From Fonsecaea monophora (lineage: Eukaryota > Ascomycota > Eurotiomycetes > Chaetothyriales > Herpotrichiellaceae): a DNA stretch of 64,000 nucleotides. The notes beneath the pieces are model-generated. The model searched no databases. It was not told the DNA's origin and was given only the letters and a program-made list of their open reading frames with translations. A program made the position numbers and the translations under genes. Positions 20,951 through 35,300 of the stretch are shown one piece after another; position 1 is the first letter of the stretch, and each line of letters starts with the position of its first letter. The DNA lies in assembly GCF_001642475.1 (NCBI RefSeq), contig NW_019174003.1:1-64000 (forward strand), given 5' to 3'.

Positions 20951-22395
20951 ATGAGCCCAATTCCAACAATTGAAGATGTCCTTCATGTCTGGGTTAGGCG
21001 CGATGAACCAGATAATCCAGAACAGAGACCGAGTGACCCGAATGGACTCGTCCTTGAAGCTTGGGGTGGGTAGTGCCTTGTCTACCAGTCGTCGTACAAT
21101 CCTCGCATAAGAAGCAGTGGCTGACAAAAAACTTTTCGGAGACAACAGCGCAGGGGTACATGGTCGGGTCACTCATCATCATGTCCTGCATCACATTGGC
21201 AAATATGCGGAAAGGTGTTTTGCTGCACAAATTGATTCTGCTCGAGGTAAGTTGGACCGATTGAACCCCTTGGGCGCTTTATGTTCTTGGGACAGTGACT
21301 GACCAGTTACGCGGGTTAACAGCTCGTCCTCGGGTATTGGCAAGGCTTCTTTATCCTGTTCAACCCACCTGTGTACGCCTGGTGGCTCTCTGTAGCCGCC
21401 ATTCCGCTCAATATTTCCTGGTGGTTGCATAATGTCATCGCCTGGATGAAGTTAAAGCCTTTCCTCAACAAGACAGTCAGTCGGCTTTTTATCGGGACCG
21501 TAATCTTGGTGATACCGTATTGGATTGTCGAGATATATGCCAACTTCACCTACTTTCACAACGTCAACAAGGTCTTCTTGAAGACACGACCATGGGAAGC
21601 GCTGTGCCGGGATCCTTGGTGGATATTGGCAGCCTGCCTCCTGATATACAACATCAAGACCAAGTACGACTTGACACTAACGCAAATTGTTCGCATCTCT
21701 CCTCGTTTTGCCGTCATGCTTGGTGCCATGGTGCTCAGTATATGCTTTATTATCCTGGACGTCCTCTCGGTTACCTCGGCCCTCAAGTCTGTGTTACCGG
21801 TGGGCATCAACCCATTCTGGAAGCTGTCCTTTGTCTTCAAGTGCTTGACCGACTCGGTTGTCTTGGACGATTTCAAAACAGCTCTAGATCGATTGAGGCA
21901 TTCAAAATGAGCCGGCTTGGCAGCTTCGCTATGGATGCGGCAGACTATCGCAACAAAAAGCACACGGAGGACGTGAATGCCGCCAACAATTGGAGCACTC
22001 CCCCCCCTCCACCAACCGGGGATAAAGCCCAACCGATCGCCCCCCTGCCAATATTACCCAGCCCTGATAGCGACTATATCAAGCCTCGCTGGGAGGAGCT
22101 TAAACATGGGCGCTCTGCCCATTTAGAAAACCGAGACTCGACAGAGATTGCTCGAAACGGCTCGAGAGATCGCGACCCAGAGGAGAATCCCTTTGACGCG
22201 ATAGACTATGCCGATCCTCAACGAGAGTCCAGTGACACTCAAATGCTCAAGGCAAATTCCAGTTGGCTGCAACGGCGGTCCTCTGAAGAAACTTCTGACG
22301 CCGATATAGAATATGCCATGGCGGTCCGGTCAATGACCAATGATTCCATGGAACAACAACGCAATCGAAGCAAATCAATAGGTATTGCCAAGTGA
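20951..22395 (+). CDS. fungal multi-span integral membrane protein, apparent frame break near 21898
   Basis: Exons 20951-21065, 21149-21246 and 21323 onward; introns of 83 and 76 bp have GCTGAC and ACTGACC branches. The joined start reads MSPIPTIEDVLHVWVRRDE and EAWAQGYMVGSLIIM. Six or seven hydrophobic spans follow: GSLIIMSCITLAN, LVLGYWQGFFILF, VYAWWLSVAAIPL, LFIGTVILVIPYWIV, WWILAACLLI, AVMLGAMVLSICFIIL. The frame reaches LDDFKTALDRLRHSK and stops at 21910 (266 aa). In the neighbouring frame the tail continues directly as AFKMSRLGSFAMDAADY and stays open to 22395. One extra base near 21898 would fuse the two into a protein of about 430 aa with a polar cytosolic tail. I read this as a one-base deletion (mutation or assembly error). 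Transporter or receptor role unknown. Confidence 0.72.
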
Positions 22396-23375
22396 GCTTC
22401 AGAGGTCTGCCCCGGAAGGGCACCACTTGACCATGGTTCTCCCACAGTTGTCACAGCGCTGAGCGCATCACAGAGTCGTGACAATCTGTATTGGCCACCA
22501 AATTGTCCATGCAAAGGGTGAACCTGTCAAAGTCCGCCAGCCCAACACAGCTGTGGCAAGTCTTTGCAGAAAGGGCATGCTGCCTTCACCACCCGCCCGG
22601 CTCTGCCGTCACGACGGCAAGAGATAATGTTCAGTCAACTGACAACGCCGAGCAAAGAGCAGTACGCATCAGACCCGGCAACCAGATGCCTGACAGAAGG
22701 CAGAGGCATGGACTGAATGGACTGGCCTCGGAGCTCTGAATGAGTACGGAGCACCCGAAGCGGACTCTAAGAATGAGGAACGAAGGAATGGATCTGGGAT
22801 ACATTTTCCAAAATTTTATTGCAAGGATACCCCGTGATGTTGCCGACACGTTCATACATAGCGAACTGGCCTGGACTGGAAAAAAAGGTAATTGCATTGG
22901 ATTTATATGCCTGGACTGTTTCTTGTAGCGTTTACGTGTGGTTGCTTGTACACAAGTAATAAACATTCAGTACTGTGTCCGTGTCTTTATGATTATGTGT
23001 ACATGTATATTTACAGAAGCTCGTGCACGAGTAGCTCGAGCAGGTGTTCGAGCGATACCCCCTGGCCCCGTATGCAGGGTGTCGCAATTTGACTGGTTCG
23101 CGGGCACCCAATGAAGCCCCGGCCGTTTCTTGGCACGAGGACCCTCCCGAGCCACCCTCAGAACAAACGCGTCTCCAGGCCTGCGCGGTTCCCCAGTTGA
23201 TACTTTGTACAAGTCAGTACTTTCTCTAATTCTTCCAACAACCCCCAACTTTCCTCCCTCGCCACGGAAGTCTGTTCTTGTCAGCATTGCGCCGGCGCTG
23301 GAGGACTTCTGATATGCCGGCAAATGTCTCAGTCGTCGAATCTCTTCTTCTGTCAGATCGATAAATCCATCCCCT
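22396..23375. other. nudA: promoter region of dynein heavy chain gene
   Basis: About 980 bp. No supported coding frame. The minus-strand frame 22967-23584 overlaps the dynein first exon and looks like a shadow. The sequence directly before the ATG at 23376 is C/T-rich (TCTTCTTCTGTC). Confidence 0.5.
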
Positions 23376-26300
23376 ATGGATGTCCTCTCGACTAGCACCC
23401 CCAACGGGGATCCCGGACCTACAGCGATATTAGAGCCCGTGGATCCCCTCGACGTCCTCGAACATATTGCCAATCTGATTGAGACTACACTGGGTGCTGC
23501 CAGGAGAGAGCTCGAAGCAGTTGGCAGCCTTTTGTCCAAAGCCAGCCGTCCCGAATCCCTCAACAAGTGTGCTCGATTTGCCACAGATCCTCAGATTACT
23601 CTCTATGCGCAAAAGGATGTTCGGGAAGAACTGGTTAATGGTCACGATGACACCCCAAGTCAGTAATGAATCGGGGCCTAAAGATAAACACTGCTAATCC
23701 ATCAGCAGAAATCGAGCATCGATATACCCTTTCATCCGAGTTGTCCCCTGCACAAACGACTGTTGCCACGATCGCCTTTTTGAAACTCTCCGGCCCTCTC
23801 GATGCACGGAAGTCGATAGCCAGTCAGATTCAAGTCTTCAATCTCCCGGGTTCCTACAACATTGGTGGTGAAGCAAACACCGGCGGAGACGTTATCTCAC
23901 CCTACGAAGTGGTCTACTCGCTCCTACACAACGTTCTCAGCCCATACTTTGAGGCGTACACCCGGCAGCATGGCTCCATCAACCGAAACTGGTATGACCC
24001 CCAGGCAAAAGGGGGTATTCCTGGTGCGAAGAGAAGGATTGCGGAATTGGAAATGAGTCTCCTGCACCTGCAGCAAAACACTGATATCCCAATGATACAC
24101 TTGCCCATGCATGAAGTGGTGATGGGAGCCGTACAAAATGCCGAAGCACAAGGATTGTCCCCTTCTGTGCAATTGATTCCGGCTCACGTCCTTGAGAATA
24201 CCACCGTTCTGAACAGCATCCAAAACCATGTGATTGGCTGGATCAAATCAATACAGAATATCACCAAACTGACCAAAGATGTCAAGGATGCGACACCCGC
24301 ACAGACCTCTGCCGCGCAGGAAATTAATTTCTGGTTGTCATTGGAGGCTTCGTTGAATAAACTAGTGGAAGAAATAAGTCTCGACCATGTCCGTTTGACG
24401 TTGGAGATTCTCAAGAAAGCCAAGCGGCAACAGGCGGTTGTCAGTTTTGAAACCGACACCGGCTGGAGAGACGCTCTCGAAGTCGTGCGGAACTACAACA
24501 CGCTCATGAGGGACTTTCCCTTGGATGAACTGTCTTCTGCAACGTCATTCCAGAAACTGGCAGAAGCTCTTGTCCTAATCTTCAATCATCTGAACAAGAA
24601 ATGGAGGGTGTGCAACTACCCCATTCGCCGAGCACTCAGGCTGGTGGAGGGTATCTCGGAAGATATGAACGCTCAGATTCTTCGTCTGCTTCAAGGCCGC
24701 TCGATCATGTCACTCAGCTGGGACGAGTTTACCGACCTAATGAACTCAGTCAACCTGGTCTGGGAGACATGGGATGATCAGATGAAGAGTTTCACAGCTG
24801 TTGCCCGGGAGATTACAAGGCGCAAAAACACCGACTTTGTGCCCGTGAAGATAATTCCTCGACACGCTCAAACTCAAGAACGACTGCGGTACGTCTACCG
24901 CTTTCGGAACGACCACGAACAGCTACGTCGGACGATAATCAACGTTCTTGGATCCAAAGCCCACACAACGGACTCGACTCGACCAGCCGATGATGGTGGA
25001 GCTGCTATCATCGAGGAACTAGGAGATGTGGATGCCGTTGAGGAAGTTGCTGGAGCCTATGACATTGTCCGCCATGTGGATGTGTTAGATGTGTCTCCGA
25101 AGGGGACAGAAATATGGGTGCAGGCTGAAATGCAGTATACTGAGCGCACATCTCGGGTGGAGGATTCAATCATCACCAGGCTTAGAGATCGGTTAGGCAA
25201 AGCGAAGACGGCAAACGAGATGTTTCGAGTGTTTGAAAAATTCAACGCTCTACTGGTCCGCCCCAAGGTTCGGGGCGCTATCGCCGCATATCAGACCCAG
25301 CTTCTGGACAATGTCAAGAACGCTATCGCTTCCCTCCACGAGCGATTCAAACAGCAGTACGGTGGCTCCGAAGCACAGATGATGGCTCAACTTCGCGACA
25401 TCCCTCCTGTAGCAGGGGCAATCCTGTGGGTCCGTCAAATCGAAGCACAGTTAAACAATTATATGTCCAAGGTTCAAGCGGTCCTAGGAGAAGACTGGAT
25501 GCTACATACCGACGGGGAGAAGCTCGAAGCGGAGAGCAATCTGTTTCGCAAGAAGCTAACAACCAGGGACATCTATGAGGCATGGCTTAGGGATGTCCAA
25601 GCGAGGGACATCTCTGTCACCGGCAGACTGTTCTCTATTTCTCGGAGTCGTACAGCTAATGGTGCCATGGAGCTCATTGTGAACTTTGACAATCATGCCA
25701 TTTCCCTGTTCAAGGAGGTCAGAAATCTGAGTTGGCTGAACTACCAGATTCCACATCGGATAGCGACAACCGCCAAACAAGCTCAGCGTGTATATCCATA
25801 CGCTTTGAGCCTTATGGAGAGTGTCGCAGGGTACTTTTCCGCAGTCCGAGCCATTCAAGAAATGCCCAATATTGCACCTCTGATGGCCGGGTATGAGAAG
25901 GAAGTGCAGAGTCTCTTTGCCACCGGTATCAAACTCCGTTGGGACTCTTTCATTCACTCTTATGAACTCCACATCAAAGGGAAAGCGACTACAAATGACT
26001 CGGCTCATGTGCAGTACGTCCGTGATTTGGCTACAGCGGTCACAACTCTGCAAAGCAAGACTGCGACTGTGCGAAGCCTCGACCAAAGCATCCAGGTTGC
26101 TCTTTCTGAGATGAAGAGCTGCCCTTATACAGCCAAGAATTTCCAGGCCCAAATGGACATCATCCAGAATGCTGTGGACAAGATGAATCTGGAGAACTAT
26201 TCAAATCTCTCTAATTGGGTTTCGCAGCTGAACTCGCAGTTGCGCCACATCTTCGAGGAACGACTACGAGCTGCTCTCAGGTACTGGATTACTTCTTTCA

Positions 26301-29300
26301 CCTCCACAGACGAACAATACCCAGTCTCAGAGGAGTCAATCCATCATGTTCAGTTCCCCCCTACACAAATCGAGATCATGATGAATAATCAGACAGTTTT
26401 CGTCGATCCTCCTCTCAACTTTGTCAAGGCTTCGTGGGTGCTCCAGCTAGAAGACTGGTTGGAAGTCTTGTGTCACTTGCCTCAGGTCAGAGCTTCTCGA
26501 TACTCGGTGACTGCAGATATCGGTTCACCGCAAGTATCGCCTTCATTCACAGATCTACCGCTGCAGAATGTTGAGGTTCTGCAGGCTGCCTACAACGCCA
26601 TCGACACCAGAATCGAAAATATGGCTTTTTACCTCGAGGAGTGGTACACCTACCAGAATCTGTGGGATCTCCGGAGCGATCAGTTACATGAAACTCTGGG
26701 TGATGATCTCGCTCAGTGGCACCAGCTCCTACAAGAAGTTCGACATGCACGTTCAACGTTTGACACCTCCGAGGGACGCAAGAGCTTCGGCAGTGTGGTC
26801 TTCGATTATGAGCAGGTCCAATCGAAGATTACACAGAAATATGATCAATGGCAATATGAGATAACCAGCAAATTTGGCGGCATTCTCGGCAATCGTATGG
26901 CTGAAGTGTACACTGATATGAAACGATCACGCCTCGAGCTCGAAAATCACTCCTTAGAGGCGTCATCCACTGCACAAGCCGTTGCATTCATCACCATTGT
27001 CCAACAGTGCAGACGAAATGCTATAATATGGGGTCCTGAAGTCGACATCTTCAGACAAGGCCAGACAACCCTTTCAAGACAGCGGTACAATTTTGCTAGT
27101 GACTGGCTTTCTGCAAACCAAGTGAGCGACGAATGGGATGCTTTCGAAGAGATATTGAATCGCAAAAGCAAGATTGTTGAAGATCAGACGGATGCGCTAC
27201 GGGCCAACATCATCGCAGAAGACCGCGTTATCGGCAGCCGCATAGCTGATGTGGTTGCTCAGTGGACGGAGGAGAAGCCAGTTTCCGGAACAATTCCACC
27301 TGCAGAAGCTGCTGAGCTCTTGCGTGTCTACCAAACTCGCATGGAGAAGTTGCAAGCGGAAGCTGAAACTGTCTCGAGAGCGAAAGAAGCCCTTGCGCTG
27401 CCATCTTCTCGAGATGATTCTTTGACTGCCGCCTTGGAAGAAGTGAACGATTTCAAGTCTGTCTGGTCCGCCCTGTCTACGATATGGGAAAGCATCAACG
27501 AGCTCCGAGAGATGCTATGGACTAGCTTACAACCACGAAAGCTTCGTCAATCATTGGACGGATTAGTGAAGATGACGAAAGAGATGCCCAGTCGAATGCG
27601 GCAATATGCAGCTTTTGAGCATGTCCAGACGGTTCTCCGCCAGTTGATTAAAGCAAACCCGCTGCTGAATGACCTCAAGTCGGATGCCATTCGAGAAAGA
27701 CATTGGCTAAAGATCCACAAAGCCTTGAAGCCTAACAAGAGATATTCTGAGGTGTCGATGACTCTCGGGGACGTCTGGGATCTTCAGTTAATCACCAGCG
27801 AAGCAACTATCCGGGACATCATCGTCCAGGCAAGAGGAGAGCTCGCCCTCGAAGAATTTGTTAGACAAGTAAGGGAGACTTGGCAAAGCTACCCGCTTGA
27901 CCTGGTGAATTATCAGAATAAGTGCCGGCTCATTCGGGGCTGGGATGACCTGTTCTCCAAATGCAGTGAGAATTTGAATTCCCTTCAAGCTATGCGGCAC
28001 TCCCCATACTACAAAGAGTTTGAGGAAGAAGCCTCATCATGGGAGGACAAGCTAAATCGCGTCCATGTTCTGTTCGATATCTGGATCGATGTTCAAAGAC
28101 AATGGGTTTACTTAGAAGGCGTCTTCACCGGAAACAACGATATCAAACACCTTCTACCCACCGAGTCCAGCCGATTCTCCAACATCAACACAGAGTTTTC
28201 TGCCGTCATGAAGAAGGTCTATAAGTCTCCATTTGTCATGGATGTGCTTGCAATTCCCGGTGTACAGAAATCCTTAGAGCGGCTAGCAGAACTCCTGACC
28301 AAGATCCAGAAGGCCTTGGGCGAGTACCTCGAACGGGAGCGAGTATCATTCCCTCGATTCTACTTTGTTGGTGATGAAGACCTGCTTGAGATCATTGGCA
28401 ACAGCAATGATAGCAGCCGCGTCGCGAAGCATTTCAAGAAGATGTTTGCTGGGATATCTGGCGCCGAAGTGACCGATGACAACACGATCGCGGCCATTAC
28501 TTCAAAGGAAGGCGAGGTCGTCAGGCTGAAGAAGGAGGTTTCTCTCATCAAACTCCCGAAAATCAACGATTGGCTTACAGCTCTCGACACCAATGTTAAG
28601 CAGACCTTGGCCGAATTACTTGCCGAAGCGGCCACTGCCTTCAGGCCGTTGTTTACTGCGCCTGAACTAGATGTCAATCAATTCCAAGAGTACATGACGC
28701 GATTCCCGGCACAGATAATGATCCTCGCCGCCCAAGTTGTATGGACCGAACTTGTTCAAGGAGCACTTGAAGGTGGTGGCCAAGAATTACCAAAGCTTCA
28801 CGAGTATGAAGTCCGTCTGCTCGACGTTCTGGCCGAGAGCGTGTTGCAAGACCTCCCGGCCTTGACTCGCAAGAAATGCGAGCATTTCATTACCGAGGCT
28901 GTTCATCAACGAGATGTCATTGCAAAGCTCATGAAAGCGGAAGCAAATACACCGGGACACTATCTCTGGCTTCTGCAAATGCGGTATGTTTATGACCCCA
29001 ATGCAGATCTAATGAGCCGCCTCCGCATCCAAATGGCGAATGCAGACCTGGATTACGGCTACGAATACCTTGGAGTGCCAGACCGCCTGGTTCGGACACC
29101 ACTAACTGATCGATGCTTTTTGACACTTACACAAGCACTTTGCCAGCGACTTGGGGGTTCACCATATGGTCCTGCGGGAACTGGGAAAACTGAGTCAGTC
29201 AAAGCCCTAGGACTTCAACTGGGGCGCTTCACTTTGGTGTTCTGCTGTGACGACACTTTCGACTTCCAAGCGATGGGCCGCATATTTCTAGGGCTTTGTC

Positions 29301-32300
29301 AAGTAGGAGCTTGGGGATGTTTTGACGAATTCAATCGTCTTGAAGAAAGAATCCTCTCGGCTGTGTCGCAACAGATCCAAAATATTCAGATTGGTCTCAA
29401 AAACACCACCAACGAACAGAAGGCACAAATCGACCTGGTGGGCCGTCGCTTCAGAGTCAACCCAAATTCTGGCTTGTTTATCACAATGAATCCCGGTTAT
29501 GCTGGCCGTTCTAACCTGCCGGATAACCTGAAGAAGCTCTTTAGAAGTGTCGCAATGTCAAAGCCAGACAAGGAGTTAATCGCTGAGGTCATGCTTTTCT
29601 CGCAGGGCTTCAAGCAAGCCAAACATATCTCGCACCAGGTCGTGCCCTTTTTCGATCACTGTGCACAGCGACTTTCGAAGCAACCTCATTACGATTTCGG
29701 TCTGAGAGCACTGAAAAGTGTCCTCATTAGCTCCGGCGGTCTCAAGAGAGTGCGTATGCAAACTCCAGAGGGGCTTCCAGGAGACGAGAGCATCATTGAA
29801 CCGCAAATCATTGTGCAGAGCATTCGAGAAACAGTGTCTCCAAAATTGATCAAGCAAGACGTCGAAACCCTCATTGAAGTCCAGGCAGAAGATTTCCCCG
29901 GCGTGGAATATGTCCCTGCAAGCATGACCAAGCTGATGGAGGCAATCAAGCAAGTGATGCAAGAACAGCACCTCACAGAAAGCGAGGCTTGGATGACGAA
30001 GATTCTCCAGTTGTATCAAATTCAAAACATCCACCACGGTGTGATGATGGTTGGACAATCTGCCTCTGGTAAATCTGCCATCTGGAGAGTTCTGCTCCAA
30101 GCCTTGCAGAAAGTGGAGGGCATTGAAGGTGTGTATCATGTAATTGATCCGAAGGTCATGTCAAAGGAAGCACTCTATGGCAGTCTCGACAGCACAACGC
30201 GGGAGTGGACCGACGGCTTGTTCACCGCCATCCTGCGCAAGGTCGTTGACAACCTTCGTGGTGAAGACAGCAAGCGGCATTGGATCGTCTTTGACGGAGA
30301 CGTCGATCCCGAATGGGTAGAAAACCTGAACAGCGTTCTTGACGACAACAAATTACTCACCCTGCCGAACGGTGAAAGACTGAACTTGCCACCAAATGTT
30401 CGAATCATGTTCGAAGTCGAGAGTCTCAAGTATGCCACGCTTGCCACGGTCAGCCGTTGTGGCATGGTGTGGTTCTCCGACGACACAGTTAGCCCGTCCC
30501 TCATGATGGACCACTTTCTTCAGAAGCTCGCGGACCGAACGTTTGAGGACCTGGATGATGAGATTAAAGCTGCTGGCCTCAGTACGAAAGCTCAAGAGAC
30601 ACAGCGCGACGTGGTCGAGACCTTGAAAGGGTTGATGCAGCGCGATGATTTTCTTCTGAAAGCACTGTCATCAGCGGCAGGCCACAAGCATATCATGGAG
30701 TTTACTACAGCCAGGGCGCTCGGCAGTCTGTTCAGTCTGCTGGCTAAAGGATGCCGCACCATCCTGGAGTACAACATGAATCATCCTGAGTTTCCCCTGG
30801 ATTCGGAGCAGACAGAGGCTTTCATCTCGAAGAAGCTTCTATTGGCAATTGTCTGGAGTTTCGTGGGCGATGCGTCTCTCAGCATCCGTAAGAACTTTGG
30901 AGACTTCCTGTCCTCGATGACGAACGTCGACCTACCCACCCTCGACAGCTCTACTTCGCTCATCGATTACGATGTGACCCTGCCCCATGCTCAATGGGTG
31001 CCATGGCAGGCTCAAGTACCGACGGTTGACTTGAACACGCATTCAATCACCCAGACTGATGTTATCATCCCTACGATCGATACTGTCCGCCATGAGGACG
31101 TCTTGTATTCGTGGTTATCGGAACACAAACCTTTGATGCTGTGTGGTCCACCTGGTTCTGGTAAAACAATGACCCTCTTCAGTGCCCTCCGCAAACTACC
31201 CGATATGGAGGTTGTTGGTCTCAACTTCTCAAGTGCAACACAGCCAGAGCTTGTCATCAAAACATTTGAGCAATACTGCGAGTACAAAAAGACCCTCAAT
31301 GGGATGGTACTGTCCCCCACCCAACTGGGGCGGTGGCTGGTCATTTTCTGCGACGAGATCAATCTTCCCGCCCCTGATAAATACGGAACCCAGCGCGCTA
31401 TCAGTTTCCTGCGACAGCTCGTGGAACAAAATGGGTTTTGGCGCCCTACTGACAGAGTCTGGGTCACCTTGGAACGTATTCAATTCGTCGGCGCCTGCAA
31501 TCCACCAGAAGATGTGGGGCGTCATCCCATGGGTGACAGATTCCTGCGACACGCGCCCGTGGTCATGGTTGACTATCCCGGCGAGGTCTCCCTGGCCCAG
31601 ATTTACGGCACCTTCAATAATGCGGTTCTCAAGGTGGTGCCCTCATTGCGAGGATTTGCGGAGGCGCTAACACACGCCATGGTTGAGTTCTACCTGAAGT
31701 CTCAAGCTAGATTTACGCCGGACATCCAGCCTCACTATGTTTACTCGCCTCGAGAACTGACCCGATGGGTCCGCGGCATATATGAGGCTATAGCCCCTCT
31801 TGAACACCTCTCCCTGGAGGGACTGATTCGAATCTGGGCGCACGAAGCATTGCGGTTGTTCCAAGATCGACTCGTTGAACAAGAGGAGCGGGCATGGACT
31901 TCTGATATGATACGACAGACCGCCCTGGAACACTTTCCAACTGCCGATATTGACCAAGCTCTACAGGGGCCAATCCTGTTCTCTAATTGGCTTTCGAAGA
32001 ACTATGTCTCTGTTGAGCAAGAACAATTACGTGAGTTTGTCAAGGCACGCCTCAAGACATTTTGCGAGGAAGAGGTCGATGTCCCTCTAGTGCTGTTCAA
32101 TGATGTCCTCGAGCATGCTCTGCGCATCGACCGTGTCTTCCGACAACCACAGGGCCATCTCATCCTAATAGGCACCAGCGGTAGTGGCAAGACCACCTTG
32201 TCCAGGTTTGTAGCCTGGATGAATGGTTTGACCATCTTCCAGATCAAGGTTCATGGGCGATATTCAGCAGAAGACTTCGATGACGATTTGCGGGGTGTTC

Positions 32301-35300
32301 TCCGCGCGTGTGGCTGCAGAGGCCAAAAGATTTGCTTCATCATGGACGAATCAAATGTCCTGGACTCTGGTTTCCTAGAGCGGATGAATACTTTGCTTGC
32401 CAACGGAGAAGTACCTGGTCTTTTTGAGGGAGATGAGTATTCTGCTCTTATGACAGCCTGCAAGGAAGGCGCTCAACGACAAGGTCTTCTCCTGGATTCG
32501 CAAGAAGAGCTCTACAAGTGGTTCACCCAGCAGATTGTGCGCAATCTACACGTCGTGTTCACAATGAACCCCCCACAGGATGGTCTCTCCTCCAAGGCAG
32601 CTACTAGCCCTGCCTTGTTCAACAGATGTGTTCTCAACTGGATGGGCGATTGGTCAGATCAAGCTCTCTTCCAAGTCGGCTACGAACTGACACACTCGAT
32701 CGACCTTGACAAGCCAAATTTCTCCGCCCCTGACAGCATTCCTGTCGCATATCGTGGTCTCTCGCTCCCTGCCTCGCACCGCGACACTATTATCAATGCA
32801 ATGGTGCACATACACTACTCAGTACAGAAGACCAACGAACGGTTGGAGCGTCAGCAGGGCATCGTTACTTATCTTACACCTCGGCATTATCTGGATTTCG
32901 TTACGCAATTTCGCAAACTCTTCAGGGAAAAACGTGAAGATCTGGAAGAACAACAACGACATCTCAATGTCGGTCTCGATAAGCTTCGAGACACAGTCGA
33001 TAAAGTACGCGACTTGAGAGCTAGCCTGGACCAGAAGAAGCGTCAGCTGGAGCTAAAGGATGCCGAGGCGAATGAAAAGCTCCAACGAATGGTTGCAGAT
33101 CAGCGAACCGCGGAGTCTCAGAAAACCACCTCCATTGAGATACAAACAGAGCTGGAGAAACAAGAAAAAGAAATCGCGAGCCGGAAGGAGATTGTGCTAG
33201 AAGACCTAGCCAAGGCGGAACCCGCGGTCATTGAAGCGCAGCGAAGCGTCAGCAACATCAAGAGACAACATCTCACCGAGGTGAGATCGATGGCCAATCC
33301 TCCATCTGGTGTCAAGCTTGCTTTGGAATCGGTTTGCACCTTACTTGGTCACAAAGTCGATAATTGGAAAGCCATTCAAACTGTTGTTCGACGAGACGAT
33401 TTCATTGCAAATATCGTCAACTACGACAATGAAAAAGACATGACACCAAGCTTACGGCAGAAGATGCGGCACGACTTCCTGTCCAACGATGACTTTACAT
33501 TCGAGAAGGTTAACCGTGCAAGCAAAGCATGTGGACCTCTGGTACAATGGGTGGAAGCCCAGGTCAATTACTCTGAGATTCTAGACCGCGTGGGACCTTT
33601 GCGAGCGGAAGTAGAGCAACTTGAGGACAAAGCTCTCCAAACCAAGGCAGAGGCCAAAGCCATTGAGAACAGGATCCTCAAGCTGGAGGAGAGCATTGCA
33701 ACCTACAAGACAGAATATGCTGCCCTGATCAGTGAAACCCAAGCAATCAAGAGCGAAATGGCACGAGTTCAGACGAAGGTAGACCGCAGTCTACGTCTGC
33801 TCGACAGTCTGTCTTCCGAGCGTGTCAGATGGGAGGCAGCCAGTAAGTCTTTTGAGACGCAAATCCAGACCCTGGTTGGGGACGTGGTCATTGCATCGGC
33901 ATTCCTGGCGTATGGAGGTCTCTATGACCAACAGTTCAGAAAGACCATGGTCGATGATTGGATGCATCACATGTCGCAGTCTGGCATTTCTTGCAAGACT
34001 GATGGCTCAGTTCTTGGATACTTGTCGTCTGCTGACGAACGACTGCAATGGCAGCGCCACTCTTTGCCAGCTGATGACTTGTGCATGGAGAATGCCATCA
34101 TGCTCAAGCGCTTCAACCGGTATCCATTGATCATCGACCCACCCGGCAGGGTGACGGAATTCTTGAAACAAGAGCATCAAGGGCGGAAGCTGACAGTGAC
34201 AAGCTTCTTGGATGACGCCTTCACCAAGCAACTTGAAAGTGCTTTGCGTTTTGGCAATCCGATCCTGATTCAAGACGCCGAATATCTGGATCCTATCTTA
34301 ACCCATGTCTTGAACAAGGAATACCAGAAGACTGGTGGACGAGTGCTTATCCAACTTGGCAAACAAGAGATCGACTTTTCAGAGCACTTCCAATTATACC
34401 TATCCACTCGGGACCCTTCAGCGGCCTTTGCCCCTGATGTTTGCAGCAGAACTACCTTCATCAACTTCACCGTTACCCGCAGCAGCTTGCGAACACAGTC
34501 TTTGAACGAGGTTCTCAAAGCTGAGCGTCCAGATGTCGACAAGCGAAGAACAAACTTGGTCAAGATGCAAGGAGAGTTTGACACAAACCTGCGGCAACTG
34601 GAAAAGAGACTTTTGCAAGCTCTCAACGAATCTCGGGGCAATATTCTTGATGATGACAATGTCATTCAAACTCTCGAAACGCTCAAAAAGGAGGCCGCGG
34701 TCATCACAAAGAAGGTGGCAGAAACGGAGGGAGTCATGGCAGAAGTCGAGCGTATTACACAAGGCTACAGCCACATTGCCAACGCCTGCAGTGCCATTTT
34801 TGCCTTGTTGGAGCAGCTTCACCACCTCAATCATGGGTATCGGTTCTCGCTGCCATACTTCATCGACATATTCAACTCAGTCCTCCATAACAACCCACAT
34901 CTTGCCAACAAGACAAATCATGAAGAACGTGGCGAGATCATCCTGAAGGACATATTTGTTGAGACTTATCGACGAACGGCCCTATCTCTGTTGCAAAAGG
35001 ACCGCATCACACTGGCAATGCTGTTAGTCCGCGCCTCCCCATACAGCTTTGATCGATCTGCCATGGAATTGATATTAGAAGACCGACCGCACTCCCGGGG
35101 CACTGTACCCACTGACACTCGTGCTGAGGACGTGTTGGCAGCTGTCAAGCGAATTCCCGTTTTCAACAGCGACAAGATCGACCCCTCAAGCAAGAGTTGG
35201 TTGCAGTTTCTCTCGGCAGAGCGTGCAGAGCACTGTGTTCCCACCATTTGGAACGATACCGACAGCGTGATTGATCAAAACCTCTACAAATTGCTCCTTG

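Noticed and set aside
21149..21156. Alternative acceptor GCGCAG for exon 2 of the membrane-protein gene
   Set aside because: Gives the wrong frame after exon 1; the acceptor ending at 21148 restores AWAQGYMVGSL.
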